DNA of 64,000 nucleotides from Ophiura sarsii (taxonomy: Eukaryota; Echinodermata; Ophiuroidea; Amphilepidida; Ophiuridae): positions 72,294,682 through 72,358,681 of the forward strand of contig CM069453.1 in the NCBI GenBank assembly GCA_035610835.1. The letters are read 5' to 3'. Positions 1 through 10,222 of this stretch are shown here, piece by piece. The notes beneath the pieces were generated by a model. That model did no database searches and was not told the DNA's origin. It saw nothing but the letters and a program-made list of their open reading frames with translations. The position numbers and the translations under genes were made by a program. The stretch's first letter is position 1, and each line of letters begins with the position of its first letter.

Positions 1-80
1 TCAAAAAATTCCAATTGTTGCTCGTATCGGCGCATAGATCAGCTAACAAGATAGCATTTCTCAGGAAAAGTCGAAAATCA

Positions 81-101
81 ACACAGATGTGTTTTTACAT
101 C
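81..101. other. Paired short inverted repeats of the A monomer
   Basis: ACACA (81-85) is inverted as TGTGT (88-92) around GA. Overlapping it, GATGT (86-90) is inverted as ACATC (97-101) around a T-rich loop. The two alternative stems are present in nearly every A monomer, with frequent changes at the third TG base (GATATG, GATGGG, GATGAG, GATAAG), so the first stem is often weakened. The arrangement is visible directly; function is unknown. Confidence 0.6.
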
Positions 102-572
102 ACTTTCAAATTTTTTCAAAAAAATCCAATTGTTGCTCGTATCGGCGCATAGAGCAGCAAGCAAGGTAGCATTACTCAGGAAAAGTCATAAATCAACACA
201 GATGTGTTTTTACATCACTTTTAAATTTTTTCAAAAAAAATCCAATTGTTGCTCGTATCTGCGCATAGAGCAGCTAGCAAGATAGCATTACTCAGGAAAA
301 GTCAAAAATCAACACAGATGTGTTTTTACATCACTTTCAATTTTTTTCAAAAAAATCCAATTGTTGCTCGTATCTGCGCATAGATCAGCTAACAAGATAG
401 CATTTCTCAGGAAAAGTCAAAAATCAACACAGATGTGTTTTTACATCACTTTTAAATTTTTTCAACAAATTCCAATTGTTGCTCGTATCGGTGCATAGAG
501 CATTTCCCAAGGTAGCATTACTCAGGAAAAGTCAAAAATCAACACAGATATGTTTTTACATCACTTTTAACT

Positions 573-584
573 TTTTTCGAAAAA
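573..584. other. Perfect palindrome TTTTTCGAAAAA in an A monomer subtype
   Basis: The T-tract/A-tract of the A monomer normally reads TTTTTTCAAAAAA. In one recurring subtype a CG sits at the centre, making a perfect 12-bp palindrome. The same subtype also carries the GATATG change in its ACACAGATGTGT segment. Phased T and A tracts of this sort commonly bend DNA; that is family-level expectation and is not measured here. Confidence 0.6.
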
Positions 585-737
585 TTCCAATTGTTGCTCG
601 TATCTGCGCATTAACAAGATAGCATTTCTCAGGAAAAGTCAAAAATCAACACAGATGGGTTTTTACATCACTTTCAATTTTTTTCAAAAAAAATCCAATT
701 GTTGCTTGTATCGGTGCATAGAGCATTTCCCAAGGTA

Positions 738-748
738 GCATTAAGACC
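738..748. other. A-to-B junction (single recurrent breakpoint)
   Basis: The A monomer word GGTAGCATT runs straight into the B head AAGACCCTATATG. B monomers themselves can read ACTGTTAAGACCC, so TTAAGACC is microhomology at the join. The same breakpoint is seen at about 743, 4608, 6604, 10223, 11119, 12890, 14922, 18097, 21483, 23817, 42886, 46214, 49460, 53771, 57068 and 59106; the last reads TTAACACCC. Confidence 0.9.
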
Positions 749-757
749 CTATATGCA

Positions 758-782
758 GGTCAGGTAGGGGGTCCTACTGACC
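758..782. other. Hairpin-forming inverted repeat, one per B monomer
   Basis: GGTCAG (758-763) pairs with CTGACC (777-782) and TAGG (765-768) pairs with CCTA (773-776), leaving a single bulged G at 764 and a GGGT loop. The ten pairs are conserved in almost all B monomers of the window; exceptions are scattered point changes such as GGTCCGG near 34225 and TCCTACTAACC near 36190. Extrusion or RNA folding is possible but not shown. Confidence 0.75.
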
Positions 783-865
783 AAGTCTGGTGAATGTAGC
801 ATGTAAACTGTAGGAGTAGAAGCATTTTAAAGAAAATCACGTTTTGACCCCTACAGACCCCCGTG

Positions 866-878
866 TGACCTTTGACCC
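866..878 (-). promoter_or_regulatory. DR1-like nuclear-receptor element, one per B monomer
   Basis: The plus strand reads TGACCTTTGACCC; the minus strand reads GGGTCA-A-AGGTCA, two hexamer half-sites in direct orientation with one base between them. This is the DR1 layout bound in animals by RXR heterodimers, HNF4 and COUP-TF. The element recurs in nearly every B monomer. A subset reads GTGCCCTTTGACCC and has one half-site broken. The match is by consensus only; a regulatory role is inference and may be chance fixed by amplification. Confidence 0.3.
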
Positions 879-1949
879 AAAACTGTTAAGACCCTATATG
901 GAGGTCAGGTAGGGGGTCCTACTGACCAAGTCTGGTGAATGTAGCATGTAAACTGTAGGAGTAGAAGCATTTTAAAGAAAATCCATTTTAAAGAAAATCA
1001 CGTTTTGACCCCTACAGACTTCCGTGTGACCTTTGACCTAAAACTGTGAAGACCCTATATGGAGGTCAGGTAGGGGGTCCTACTGACCAAGTCTGGTGAA
1101 TGTAGCATTTAAACTGTAGGAGTAGAAGCATTTTAAAGAAAATCACGTTTTGACCCCTACAGACCCCCGTGTGACCTTTGACCCAAAACTGTTAAGACCC
1201 TATATGTAGGGCAGGTAGGGGGTCCTACTGACTAAGTCTGGTGAATGTATCATGTAAACTGTAGGAGAAGAAGCATTTTAAAGAAAATGCATTTTAAAGA
1301 AAATCACGTTTTGACCCCTACAGACTTCCGTGTGACCTTTGACCCAAAACTGTGAAGACCCTATATGGAGGTCAGGTAGGGGGTCCTACTGACCAAGTCT
1401 GGTGAATGTAGCATGTAAACTGTAGGAGTAGAAGCATTTTAAAGAAAATCACGTTTTGACCCCTACAGACCCCCGTGTGACCTTTGACCCAAAACTGTGA
1501 AGACCCTATATGGAGGTCAGGTAGGGGGTCCTACTGACCAAGTCTGGTGAATGTATCATGTAAACTGTAGGAGTAGAAGTATTTTAAAGAAAATCCATTT
1601 TAAAGAAAATCACGTTTTGACCCCTACAGACTTCCGTGTGACCTTTGACCCAAAACTGTGAAGACCCTATTTGGAGGTCAGGTAGGGGGTCCTACTGACA
1701 AAGTCTGGTGAATGTATCATGTAAACTGTAGGAGTAGAAGCATTTTAAAGAAAATCAAGTTTTGACCCATACAGACTTCCGTGTGACCTTTGACCCAAAA
1801 CTGTGAAGACCCTATATGGAGGTCAGGTAGGGGGTCCTACTGACCAAGTCTGGTGAATGTATCATTTAAACTGTAGGAGTAGAAGCATTTTAAAGAAAAT
1901 CCATTTTAAAGAAAATCACGTTTTGACCCCTACAGACTTCCGTGTGACC

Positions 1950-1966
1950 TTTGACCTTTGAGCAAG
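1950..1966. other. B-to-A junction, type I
   Basis: The B tail TGACCTTTGACC is followed by TTTG and then AGCAAGGTAGC of a truncated A monomer. The join creates a perfect TGACCTTTGACCT (1945-1957). It recurs at about 1957, 7802, 16136, 18715, 43794, 50674, 54985 and 58281, always after a B monomer with CATTTAAAC. Confidence 0.9.
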
Positions 1967-4607
1967 GTAGCATTACTCAGGTCAAGTCAAAATTCAACAC
2001 AGATGTGTTTTTACATCACTTTTAAATTTTTTCAAAAAAATCCAATCGTTGTTCGTATTGGCGCATAGAGCAGCTAGCAAGATAGCATTACTCAGGAAAA
2101 GTCAAAAATCAACACAGATGTGTTTTTACATCACTTTTAACTTTTTTCAAAAAAATCCAATTGTTGTTCGTATTGGCGCATAGAGCAGCTAGCAAGGTAG
2201 CATTACTCAGGTCAAGTCAAAATTCAACACAGATCTGTTTATACATCACTTTTAAAAAATTTCAAAAAAATCCAATCATTGCTTGTATCGGCGCTTAGAG
2301 CAGCTAGCAACGTAGCATTACTCAGGTCAAGTCAAAATTCAACACAGATGTGTTTTTACATTACTTTTAAATTTTTCCAAAAAAATCCAATCGTTGCTCG
2401 TATCGGCGCTTAGAGCAGCTAGCAACGTAGCATTACTCAGGTCAAGTCAAAATTCAACACAGATGTGTTTTTACATAACTTTTAATTTTTTTCAAAAAAA
2501 ATCCAATCGTTGTTCGTATCTGCGCATAGAGCAGCTAGCAAGATAGCATTACTCAGGAAAAGTCAAAAATCAACACAAATGTGTTTTTACATCACTTTCA
2601 ATTTTTTTCAAAAAAATCCAATCGTTGCTCGTATCTGCGCATAGAGCAGCTAGCAAGGTAGCATTACTCAGGAAAAGTCAAAAATCAATACTGATGTGTT
2701 TTTACATCACTTTTAACTTTTTTCAAAAAATTCCAATTGTTGCTCGTATCGGCGCATAGATCAGCTAACAAGATAGCATTTCTCAGGAAAAGTCAAAAAT
2801 CAACACAGATGTGTTTTTACATCACTTTCAATTTTTTTCAAAAAAATCCAATTGTTCCTCGTATCGGCGCATAGAGCAGCTAGCAAGGTAGCATTACTCA
2901 GGAAAAGTCATAAATCAACACAGATGTGTATTTACATCACTTTTAAATTTTTTCAAAAAAAATCCAATTGTTGCTCGTATCTGCGCATAGTGCAGCTACC
3001 AAGATAGCATTACTCAGGAAAAGTCAAAAATCAACACAAATGTGTTTTTACATCACTTTCAATTTTTTTCAAAAAAATCCAATCGTTGCTCGTATCTGCG
3101 CATAGAGCAGCTAGCAAGATAGCGTTACTCAGGAAAAGTCAAAAATCAACACAGATGTGTTTTTACATCACTTTTAACTTTTTTCAAAAAATTCCAATTG
3201 TTGCTCGTATCGGCGCATAGAGCAGCTAACAAGATAGCATTACTCAGGAAAAGTCAAAAATCAACACAAATGTGTTTTTACATCACTTTCAATTTTTTTC
3301 AAAAAAATCCAATCGTTGCTCGTATCTGCGCATAGAGCAGCTAGCAAGATAGCGTTACTCAGGAAAAGTCAAAAATCAACACAGATGTGTTTTTACATCA
3401 CTTTTAACTTTTTTCAAAAAATTCCAATTGTTGCTCGTATCGGCGCATAGAGCAGCTAACAAGATAGCATTACTCAGGAAAAGTCAAAAATCAACACAGA
3501 TATGTTTTTACATCACTTTTAACTTTTTTCGAAAAATTCCAATTGTTGCTCGTATCTGCGCATAGATCAGCTAACAAGATAGCATTTCTCAGGAAAAGTC
3601 AAAAATCAACACAGATGTGTTTTTACATCACTTTTAACTTTTTTCAAAAAATTCCAATTGTTGCTCGTATCGGCGCATAGAGCAGCTAGCAAGGTAGCAT
3701 TACTAAGGTCAAGTCAAAATTCAACACAGATGTGTTTTTACATCACTTTTAAATTTTTTCAAAAAATTCCAATTGTTGCTCGTATCTGCGCATTAACAAG
3801 ATAGCATTACTCAGGAAAAGTCAAAAATCAACACAGATGGGTTTTTACATCACTTTCAATTTTTTTCAAAAAAATCCAATTGTTGCTCGTGTCGGCGCAT
3901 AGAGCAGCTAGCAAGGTAGCATTACTCAGGAAAAGTCAAAAATCAACACAGATGAGTTTTTACATCACTTTTAAAAATTTTCAAAAAAAACCCAATTGTT
4001 GCTCGTATCGGCGCATAGAGCAGCTAGCAACGTAGCATTACTCAGGAAAAGTCAAAAATCAACACAAATGTGTTTTTACATCACTTTCAATTTTTTTCAA
4101 AAAAATCCAATCGTTGCTCGTATCTGCGCATAGATCAGCTAACAAGATAGCATTTCTCAGGAAAAGTCAAAAATCAACACAGATGTGTTTTTACATCACT
4201 TTTAAATTTTTTCAACAAATTCCAATTGTTGCTCGTATCGGTGCATAGAGCATTTCCCAAGGTAGCATTACTCAGGAAAAGTCAAAAATCAACACAGATA
4301 TGTTTTTACATCACTTTTAACTTTTTTCGAAAAATTCCAATTGTTGCTCGTATCTGCGCATAGATCAGCTAACAAGATAGCATTTCTCAGGAAATGTCAA
4401 AAATCAACACAGATGTGTTTTTACATCACTTTTAAATTTTTTCAAAAAATTCCAATTGTTGCTCGTATCTGCGCATTAACAAGATAGCATTTCTCAGGAA
4501 AAGTCAAAAATCAACACAGATAAGTTTTTACATCACTTTCAATTTTTTTCAAAAAAAATCCAATTGTTGCTCGTATCGGTGCATAGAGCATTTCCCAAGG
4601 TAGCATT
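1957..4607. repeat. Satellite A block 2, type I head
   Basis: About 23 A monomers. The first is truncated, entering at TTTGAGCAAGGTAGC. The head monomers carry GTTCGTATTGGCGC and GGTCAAGTCAAAATTC, then two with GCGCTTAGAGC, then the more usual GGAAAAGTC forms. The block is 230 bp longer than its counterpart at 7802-10222 because a two-monomer segment is doubled (AGCGTTACTC at 3121 and again at 3351). It ends with the GGTGCATAGAGCATTTCCC monomer before the next B block. Confidence 0.95.
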
Positions 4608-5073
4608 AAGACCCTATATGGAGGTCAGGTAGGGGGTCCTACTGACCAAGTCTGGTGAATGTAGCATGTAAACTGTAGGAGTAGAAGCATTTTAAAGAAA
4701 ATCACGTTTTGACCCCTACAGACCCCCGTGTGACCTTTGACCCAAAACTGTGAAGACCCTACATGGAGGTCAGGTAGGGGGTCCTACTGACCAAGTCTGG
4801 TGAATGTATCATGTAAACTGTAGGAGTAGAAGCATTTTAAAGAAAATCCATTTTAAAGAAAATCACGTTTTGACCCCTACAGACTTCCGTGTGACCTTTG
4901 ACCCAAAACTGTGAAGACCCTATATGGAGGTCAGGTAGGGGGTCCTACTGACCAAGTCTGGTGAATGTATCATGTAAACTGTAGGAGTAGAAGCATTTTA
5001 AAGAAAATCAAGTTTTGACCCCTACAGACTTCCGTGTGACCTTTGACCCAAAACTGTGAAGACCCTATATGGT
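4608..5073. repeat. Satellite B block 2, type II, three monomers
   Basis: Monomers of 145, 161 and 145 bp plus a 14-bp stub ending GGT. It starts CTATATGGAGG, unlike the CTATATGCAGG start of most type I blocks, and its second monomer begins CCTACATGG. This 466-bp arrangement is the basic type II block; exact or near copies lie at 11119 and 21483, and a 465-bp copy at 46214. Confidence 0.95.
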
Positions 5074-5082
5074 AATCGTTGC
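5066..5082. other. B-to-A junction, type II
   Basis: A B monomer stops after only 14 bases (AAGACCCTATATGG), one T follows, and an A monomer enters at AATCGTTGCTCG. The same join is found at about 5074, 10850, 11585, 13501, 21949, 41018 and 46679, always after a B monomer with AAAATCAAGTTTTG. Confidence 0.9.
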
Positions 5083-6603
5083 TCGTATCGGCGCTTAGAG
5101 CAGCTAGCAACGTAGCATTACTCAGGTCAAGTCAAAATTCAACACAGATGTGTTTTTACATTACTTTTAAATTTTTTCAAAAAAATCCAATCGTTGCTCG
5201 TATCGGCGCTTAGAGCAGCTAGCAACGTAGCATTACTCAGGTCAAGTCAAAATTCAACACAGATGTGTTTTTACATCACTTTTAATTTTTTTCAAAAAAA
5301 ATCCAATCGTTGCTCGTATCTGCGCATAGAGCAGCTAGCAAGATAGCATTACTCAGGAAAAGTCAAAAATCAACACAAATGTGTTTTTACATCACTTTCA
5401 ATTTTTTTCAAAAAAATCCAATCGTTGCTCGTATCTGCGCATAGAGCAGCTAGCAAGGTAGCATTACTCAGGAAAAGTCAAAAATCAACACAGATGTGTT
5501 TTTACATCACTTTCAATTTTTTTCAAAAAAATCCAATTGTTGCTCGTATCGGCGCATAGAGCAGCTAACAAGATAGCATTACTCAGGAAAAGTCAAAAAT
5601 CAACACAGATGTGTTTTTACATCACTTTTAACTTTTTTCAAAAAATTCCAATTGTTGCTCGTATCGGCGCATAGAGCAGCTAACAAGATAGCATTACTCA
5701 GGAAAAGTCAAAAATCAACACAGATATGTTTTTACATCACTTTTAACTTTTTTCGAAAAATTCCAATTGTTGCTCGTATCTGCGCATAGATCAGCTAACA
5801 AGATAGCATTTCTCAGGAAAAGTCAAAAATCAACACAGATGTGTTTTTACATCACTTTTAAATGTTTTCAAAAAATTCCAATTGTTGCTCGTATCGGCGC
5901 ATAGAGCAGCTAGCAATGAAAAGTCATAGATCAACACAGATGTGTTTTTACATCACTTTCAATTTTTTTCAAAAAAATCCAATTGTTGCTCGTATCGGCG
6001 CATAGAGCAGCTAGCAAGGTAGCATTACTCAGGAAAAGTCAAAAATCAACACAGATGAGTTTTTACATCACTTTTAAAAATTTTCAAAAAAAATCCAATT
6101 GTTGCTCGTATCGGCGCATAGAGCAGCTAGCAACGTAGCATTACTCAGGAAAAGTCAAAAATCAACACAAATGTGTTTTTACATCACTTTCAATTCTTTT
6201 CAAAAAAATCCAATCGTTGCTCGTATCTGCGCATAGATCAGCTAACAAGATAGCATTTCTCAGGAAAAGTCAAAAATCAACACAGATGTGTTTTTACATC
6301 ACTTTTAATTTTTTTCAACAAATTCCAATTGTTGCTCGTATCGGTGCATAGAGCATTTCCCAAGGTAGCATTACTCAGGAAAAGTCAAAAATCAACACAG
6401 ATATGTTTTTACATCACTTTTAACTTTTTTCGAAAAATTCCAATTGTTGCTCGTATCTGCGCATAGATCAGCTAACAAGATAGCATTTCTCAGGAAAAGT
6501 CAAAAATCAACACAGATGGGTTTTTATATCACTTTCAATTTTTTTCAAAAAAAATCCAATTGTTGCTTGTATCGGTGCATAGAGCATTTCCCAAGGTAGC
6601 ATT
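5074..6603. repeat. Satellite A block 3, type II head
   Basis: About 13 A monomers. The head has two GCGCTTAGAGCAGC monomers with GGTCAAGTC. One monomer at about 5910 reads CTAGCAATGAAAAGTCATAG, having lost most of the GGTAGCATTACTCAGG word; this rare deletion marks homologous blocks at 23020, 42085, 47631 and 51943. The final A monomer reads GCTTGTATCGGTGC, the variant that precedes B blocks starting CTATATGCAGG. Confidence 0.95.
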
Positions 6604-7801
6604 AAGACCCTATATGCAGGTCAGGTAGGGGGTCCTACTGACCAAGTCTGGTGAATGTAGCATGTAAACTGTAGGAGTAGAAGCATTTTAAAGAAAATCA
6701 CGTTTTGACCCCTACAGACCCCCGTGTGACCTTTGACCCAAAACTGTTAAGACCCTATATGGAGGTCAGGTAGGGGGTCCTACTGACCAAGTCTGGTGAA
6801 TGTAGCATGTAAACTGTAGGAGTAGAAGCATTTTAAAGAAAATCCATTTTAAAGAAAATCACGTTTTGACCCCTACAGACTTCCGTGTGACCTTTGACCT
6901 AAAACTGTGAAGACCCTATATGGAGGTCAGGTAGGGGGTCCTACTGACCAAGTCTGGTGAATGTAGCATTTAAACTGTAGGAGTAGAAGCATTTTAAAGA
7001 AAATCATGTTTTGACCCCTACAGACCCCCGTGTGACCTTTGACCCAAAACTGTTAAGACCCTATATGTAGGGCAGGTAGGGGGTCCTACTGACTAAGTCT
7101 GGTGAATGTATCATGTAAACTGTAGGAGAAGAAGCATTTTAAAGAAAATGCATTTTAAAGAAAATCACGTTTTGACCCCTACAGACTTCCGTGTGACCTT
7201 TGACCCAAAACTGTGAAGACCCTATATGGAGGTCAGGTAGGGGGTCCTACTGACCAAGTCTGGTGAATGTAGCATGTAAACTGTAGGAGTAGAAGCATTT
7301 TAAAGAAAATCACGTTTTGACCCCTACAGACCCCCGTGTGACCTTTGACCCAAAACTGTGAAGACCCTATATGGAGGTCAGGTAGGGGGTCCTACTGACC
7401 AAGTCTGGTGAATGTATCATGTAAACTGTAGGAGTAGAAGTATTTTAAAGAAAATCCATTTTAAAGAAAATCACGTTTTGACCCCTACAGACTTCCGTGT
7501 GACCTTTGACCCAAAACTGTGAAGACCCTATTTGGAGGTCAGGTAGGGGGTCCTACTGACCAAGTCTGGTGAATGTATCATGTAAACTGTAGGAGTAGAA
7601 GCATTTTAAAGGAAATCAAGTTTTGACCCATACAGACTTCCGTGTGACCTTTGACCCAAAACTGTGAAGACCCTATATGGAAGTCAGGTAGGGGGTCCTA
7701 CTGACCAAGTCTGGTGAATGTATCATTTAAACTGTAGGAGTAGAAGCATTTTAAAGAAAATCACGTTTTGACCCCTACAGACTTCCGTGTGACCTTTGAC
7801 C
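6604..7801. repeat. Satellite B block 3, type I
   Basis: Near copy of the block at 743-1956 with the same diagnostic monomers (ATGCAGG, GTAGGGCAGG, two CATTTAAAC). It is 16 bp shorter because the eighth monomer has lost one copy of the 16-bp CATTTTAAAGAAAATC duplication. It also carries AATCATGTTTTG in the third monomer, shared with blocks at 14922, 49460, 53771 and 57068 but not with block 1. Confidence 0.95.
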
Positions 7802-10222
7802 TTTGAGCAAGGTAGCATTACTCAGGTCAAGTCAAAATTCAACACAGATGTGTTTTTACATCACTTTTAAATTTTTTCAAAAAAATCCAATCGTTGTTCG
7901 TATTGGCGCATAGAGCAGCTAGCAAGATAGCATTACTCAGGAAAAGTCAAAAATCAACACAGATGTGTTTTTACATCACTTTTAACTTTTTTCAAAAAAA
8001 TCCAATTGTTGTTCGTATTGGCGCATAGAGCAGCTAGCAAGGTAGCATTACTCAGGTCAAGTCAAAATTCAACACAGATCTGTTTATACATCACTTTTAA
8101 AAAAATTCAAAAAAATCCAATCATTGCTTGTATCGGCGCTTAGAGCAGCTAGCAACGTAGCATTACTCAGGTCAAGTCAAAATTCAACACAGATGTGTTT
8201 TTACATTACTTTTAAATTTTTTCAAAAAAATCCAATCGTTGCTCGTATCGGCGCTTAGAGCAGCTAGCAACGTAGCATTACTCAGGTCAAGTCAAAATTC
8301 AACACAGATGTGTTTTTACATAACTTTTAATTTTTTTCAAAAAAAATCCAATCGTTGTTCGTATCTGCGCATAGAGCAGCTAGCAAGATAGCATTACTCA
8401 GGAAAAGTCAAAAATCAACACAAATGTGTTTTTACATCACTTTCAATTTTTTTCAAAAAAATCCAATCGTTGCTCGTATCTGCGCATAGAGCAGCTAGCA
8501 AGGTAGCATTACTCAGGAAAAGTCAAAAATCAATACAGATGTGTTTTTACATCACTTTTAACTTTTTTCAAAAAATTCCAATTGTTGCTCGTATCGGCGC
8601 ATAGATCAGCTAACAAGATAGCATTTCTCAGGAAAAGTCAAAAATCAACACAGATGTGTTTTTACATCACTTTCAATTTTTTTCAAAAAAATCCAATTGT
8701 TCCTCGTATCGGCGCATAGAGCAGCTAGCAAGGTAGCATTACTCAGGAAAAGTCATAAATCAACACAGATGTGTTTTTACATCACTTTTAAATTTTTTCA
8801 AAAAAAATCCAATTGTTACTCGTATCTGCGCATAGTGCAGCTACCAAGATAGCATTACTCAGGAAAAGTCAAAAATCAACACAAATGTGTTTTTACATCA
8901 CTTTCAATTTTTTTCAAAAAAATCCAATCGTTGCTCGTATCTGCGCATAGAGCAGCTAGCAAGATAGCGTTACTCAGGAAAAGTCAAAAATCAACACAGA
9001 TGTGTTTTTACATCACTTTTAACTTTTTTCAAAAAATTCCAATTGTTGCTCGTATCGGCGCATAGAGCAGCTAACAAGATAGCATTACTCAGGAAAAGTC
9101 AAAAATCAACACAGATATGTTTTTACATCACTTTTAACTTTTTTCGAAAAATTCCAATTGTTGCTCGTATCTGCGCATAGATCAGCTAACAAGATAGCAT
9201 TTCTCAGGAAAAGTCAAAAATCAACACAGATGTGTTTTTACATCACTTTTAACTTTTTTCAAAAAATTCCAATTGTTGCTCGTATCGGCGCATAGAGCAG
9301 CTAGCAAGGTAGCATTACTCAGGTCAAGTCAAAATTCAACACAGATGTGTTTTTACATCACTTTTAAATTTTTTCAAAAAATTCCAATTGTTGCTCGTAT
9401 CTGCGCATTAACAAGATAGCATTACTCAGGAAAAGTCAAAAATCAACACAGATGGGTTTTTACATCACTTTCAATTTTTTTCAAAAAAATCCAATTGTTG
9501 CTCGTATCGCCGCATAGAGCAGCTAGCAAGGTAGCATTACTCAGGAAAAGTCAAAAATCAACACAGATGAGTTTTTACATCACTTTTAAAAATTTTCAAA
9601 AAAAATCCAATTGTTGCTCGTATCGGCGCATAGAGCAGCTAGCAACGTAGCATTACTCAGGAAAAGTCAAAAATCAACACAAATGTGTTTTTACATCACT
9701 TTCAATTTTTTTCAAAAAAATCCAATCGTTGCTCGTATCTGCGCATAGATCAGCTAACAAGATAGCATTTCTCAGGAAAAGTCAAAAATCAACACAGATG
9801 TGTTTTTACATCACTTTTAAATTTTTTCAACAAATTCCAATTGTTGCTCGTATCGGTGCATAGAGCATTTCCCAAGGTAGCATTACTCAGGAAAAGTCAA
9901 AAATCAACACAGATATGTTTTTACATCACTTTTAACTTTTTTCGAAAAATTCCAATTGTTGCTCGTATCTGCGCATAGATCAGCTAACAAGATAGCATTT
10001 CTCAGGAAATGTCAAAAATCAACACAGATGTGTTTTTACATCACTTTTAAATTTTTTCAAAAAATTCCAATTGTTGCTCGTATCTGCGCATTAACAAGAT
10101 AGCATTTCTCAGGAAAAGTCAAAAATCAACACAGATAAGTTTTTACATCACTTTCAATTTTTTTCAAAAAAAATCCAATTGTTGCTCGTATCGGTGCATA
10201 GAGCATTTCCCAAGGTAGCATT
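7802..10222. repeat. Satellite A block 4, type I head (reference form)
   Basis: About 21 A monomers, collinear with 1957-4607 apart from the two-monomer insertion there. The monomer order (GTTCGTATTGG, CATTGCTTG, GCGCTT, TGTTCCTCG at 8698, AGCGTTACTC, TTAACAAG, GATGAG, GCATTTCCC, GATATG, GATAAG) serves as the reference for other type I-headed A blocks. The TGTTCCTCG marker lies 5845 bp after its twin at 2853, which gives the high-order repeat period here. Confidence 0.95.

Larger units (their letters stand above)
1..742. repeat. Satellite A block 1 (cut by window start)
   Basis: Tandem A monomers with a spacing of 115-116 bp, measured between successive CCAATTG words at 11, 126, 242, 357 and 472. 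Each monomer runs from CCAATTGTTGCTCG through a TAGCATTACTCAGG segment and an ACACAGATGTGT inverted repeat to a T-tract/A-tract. The last monomers include one with an 8-bp deletion (GCGCATTAACAAG instead of GCGCATAGATCAGCTAACAAG, near 607) and end with the GCATTTCCC variant that precedes every B block. No open frame of gene quality is present. Confidence 0.95.
743..887. repeat. Representative 145-bp B monomer
   Basis: One full short monomer. In order it holds an AAGACCCTATATG head, an AGGTCA half-site and hairpin (757-782), a GAATGTAGCATGTAAAC segment, a CATTTTAAAGAAAATC word (single here, doubled in 161-bp monomers), a TTTTGACCCCTACAGACC segment and a TGACCTTTGACCC element (866-878). Monomers with GTAGCATG usually end CCCCCGTG; those with GTATCATG usually end CTTCCGTG, so at least two monomer lineages alternate. 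The 145-bp length is close to a nucleosome core, which may be coincidence. Confidence 0.9.
743..1956. repeat. Satellite B block 1, type I, eight monomers
   Basis: Eight B monomers start at 743, 888, 1049, 1194, 1355, 1500, 1661 and 1806, so 145-bp and 161-bp forms strictly alternate, giving a 306-bp dimer. The 161-bp form repeats the 16-bp word CATTTTAAAGAAAATC in tandem. Diagnostic variants are ATGCAGG in the first monomer, GTAGGGCAGG in the fourth and CATTTAAAC in the third and eighth. The block ends at the type I junction, where TGACCTTTGACC runs into TTTGAGCAAGG. It is the reference copy for later type I blocks. Confidence 0.95.

Noticed and set aside
541..600. CENP-B box
   Set aside because: TTCGAAAAATTCC matches only part of the consensus (TTCG, the central A and one C) and lacks the GGG end; GTTCGTATTGGCG fails at the central A. 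No convincing box in either family.
1..742. SINE or tRNA-derived origin of the A monomer
   Set aside because: TAGCATTACTCAGG and GGTCAAGTC recall Pol III A and B boxes, but key positions do not fit, the spacing is too short, and there is no poly-A tail or target-site duplication.
743..1956. B blocks as inserted transposable elements
   Set aside because: No terminal inverted repeats, target-site duplications or coding remnants. Boundaries are identical everywhere, which fits amplification of one join better than repeated insertion.
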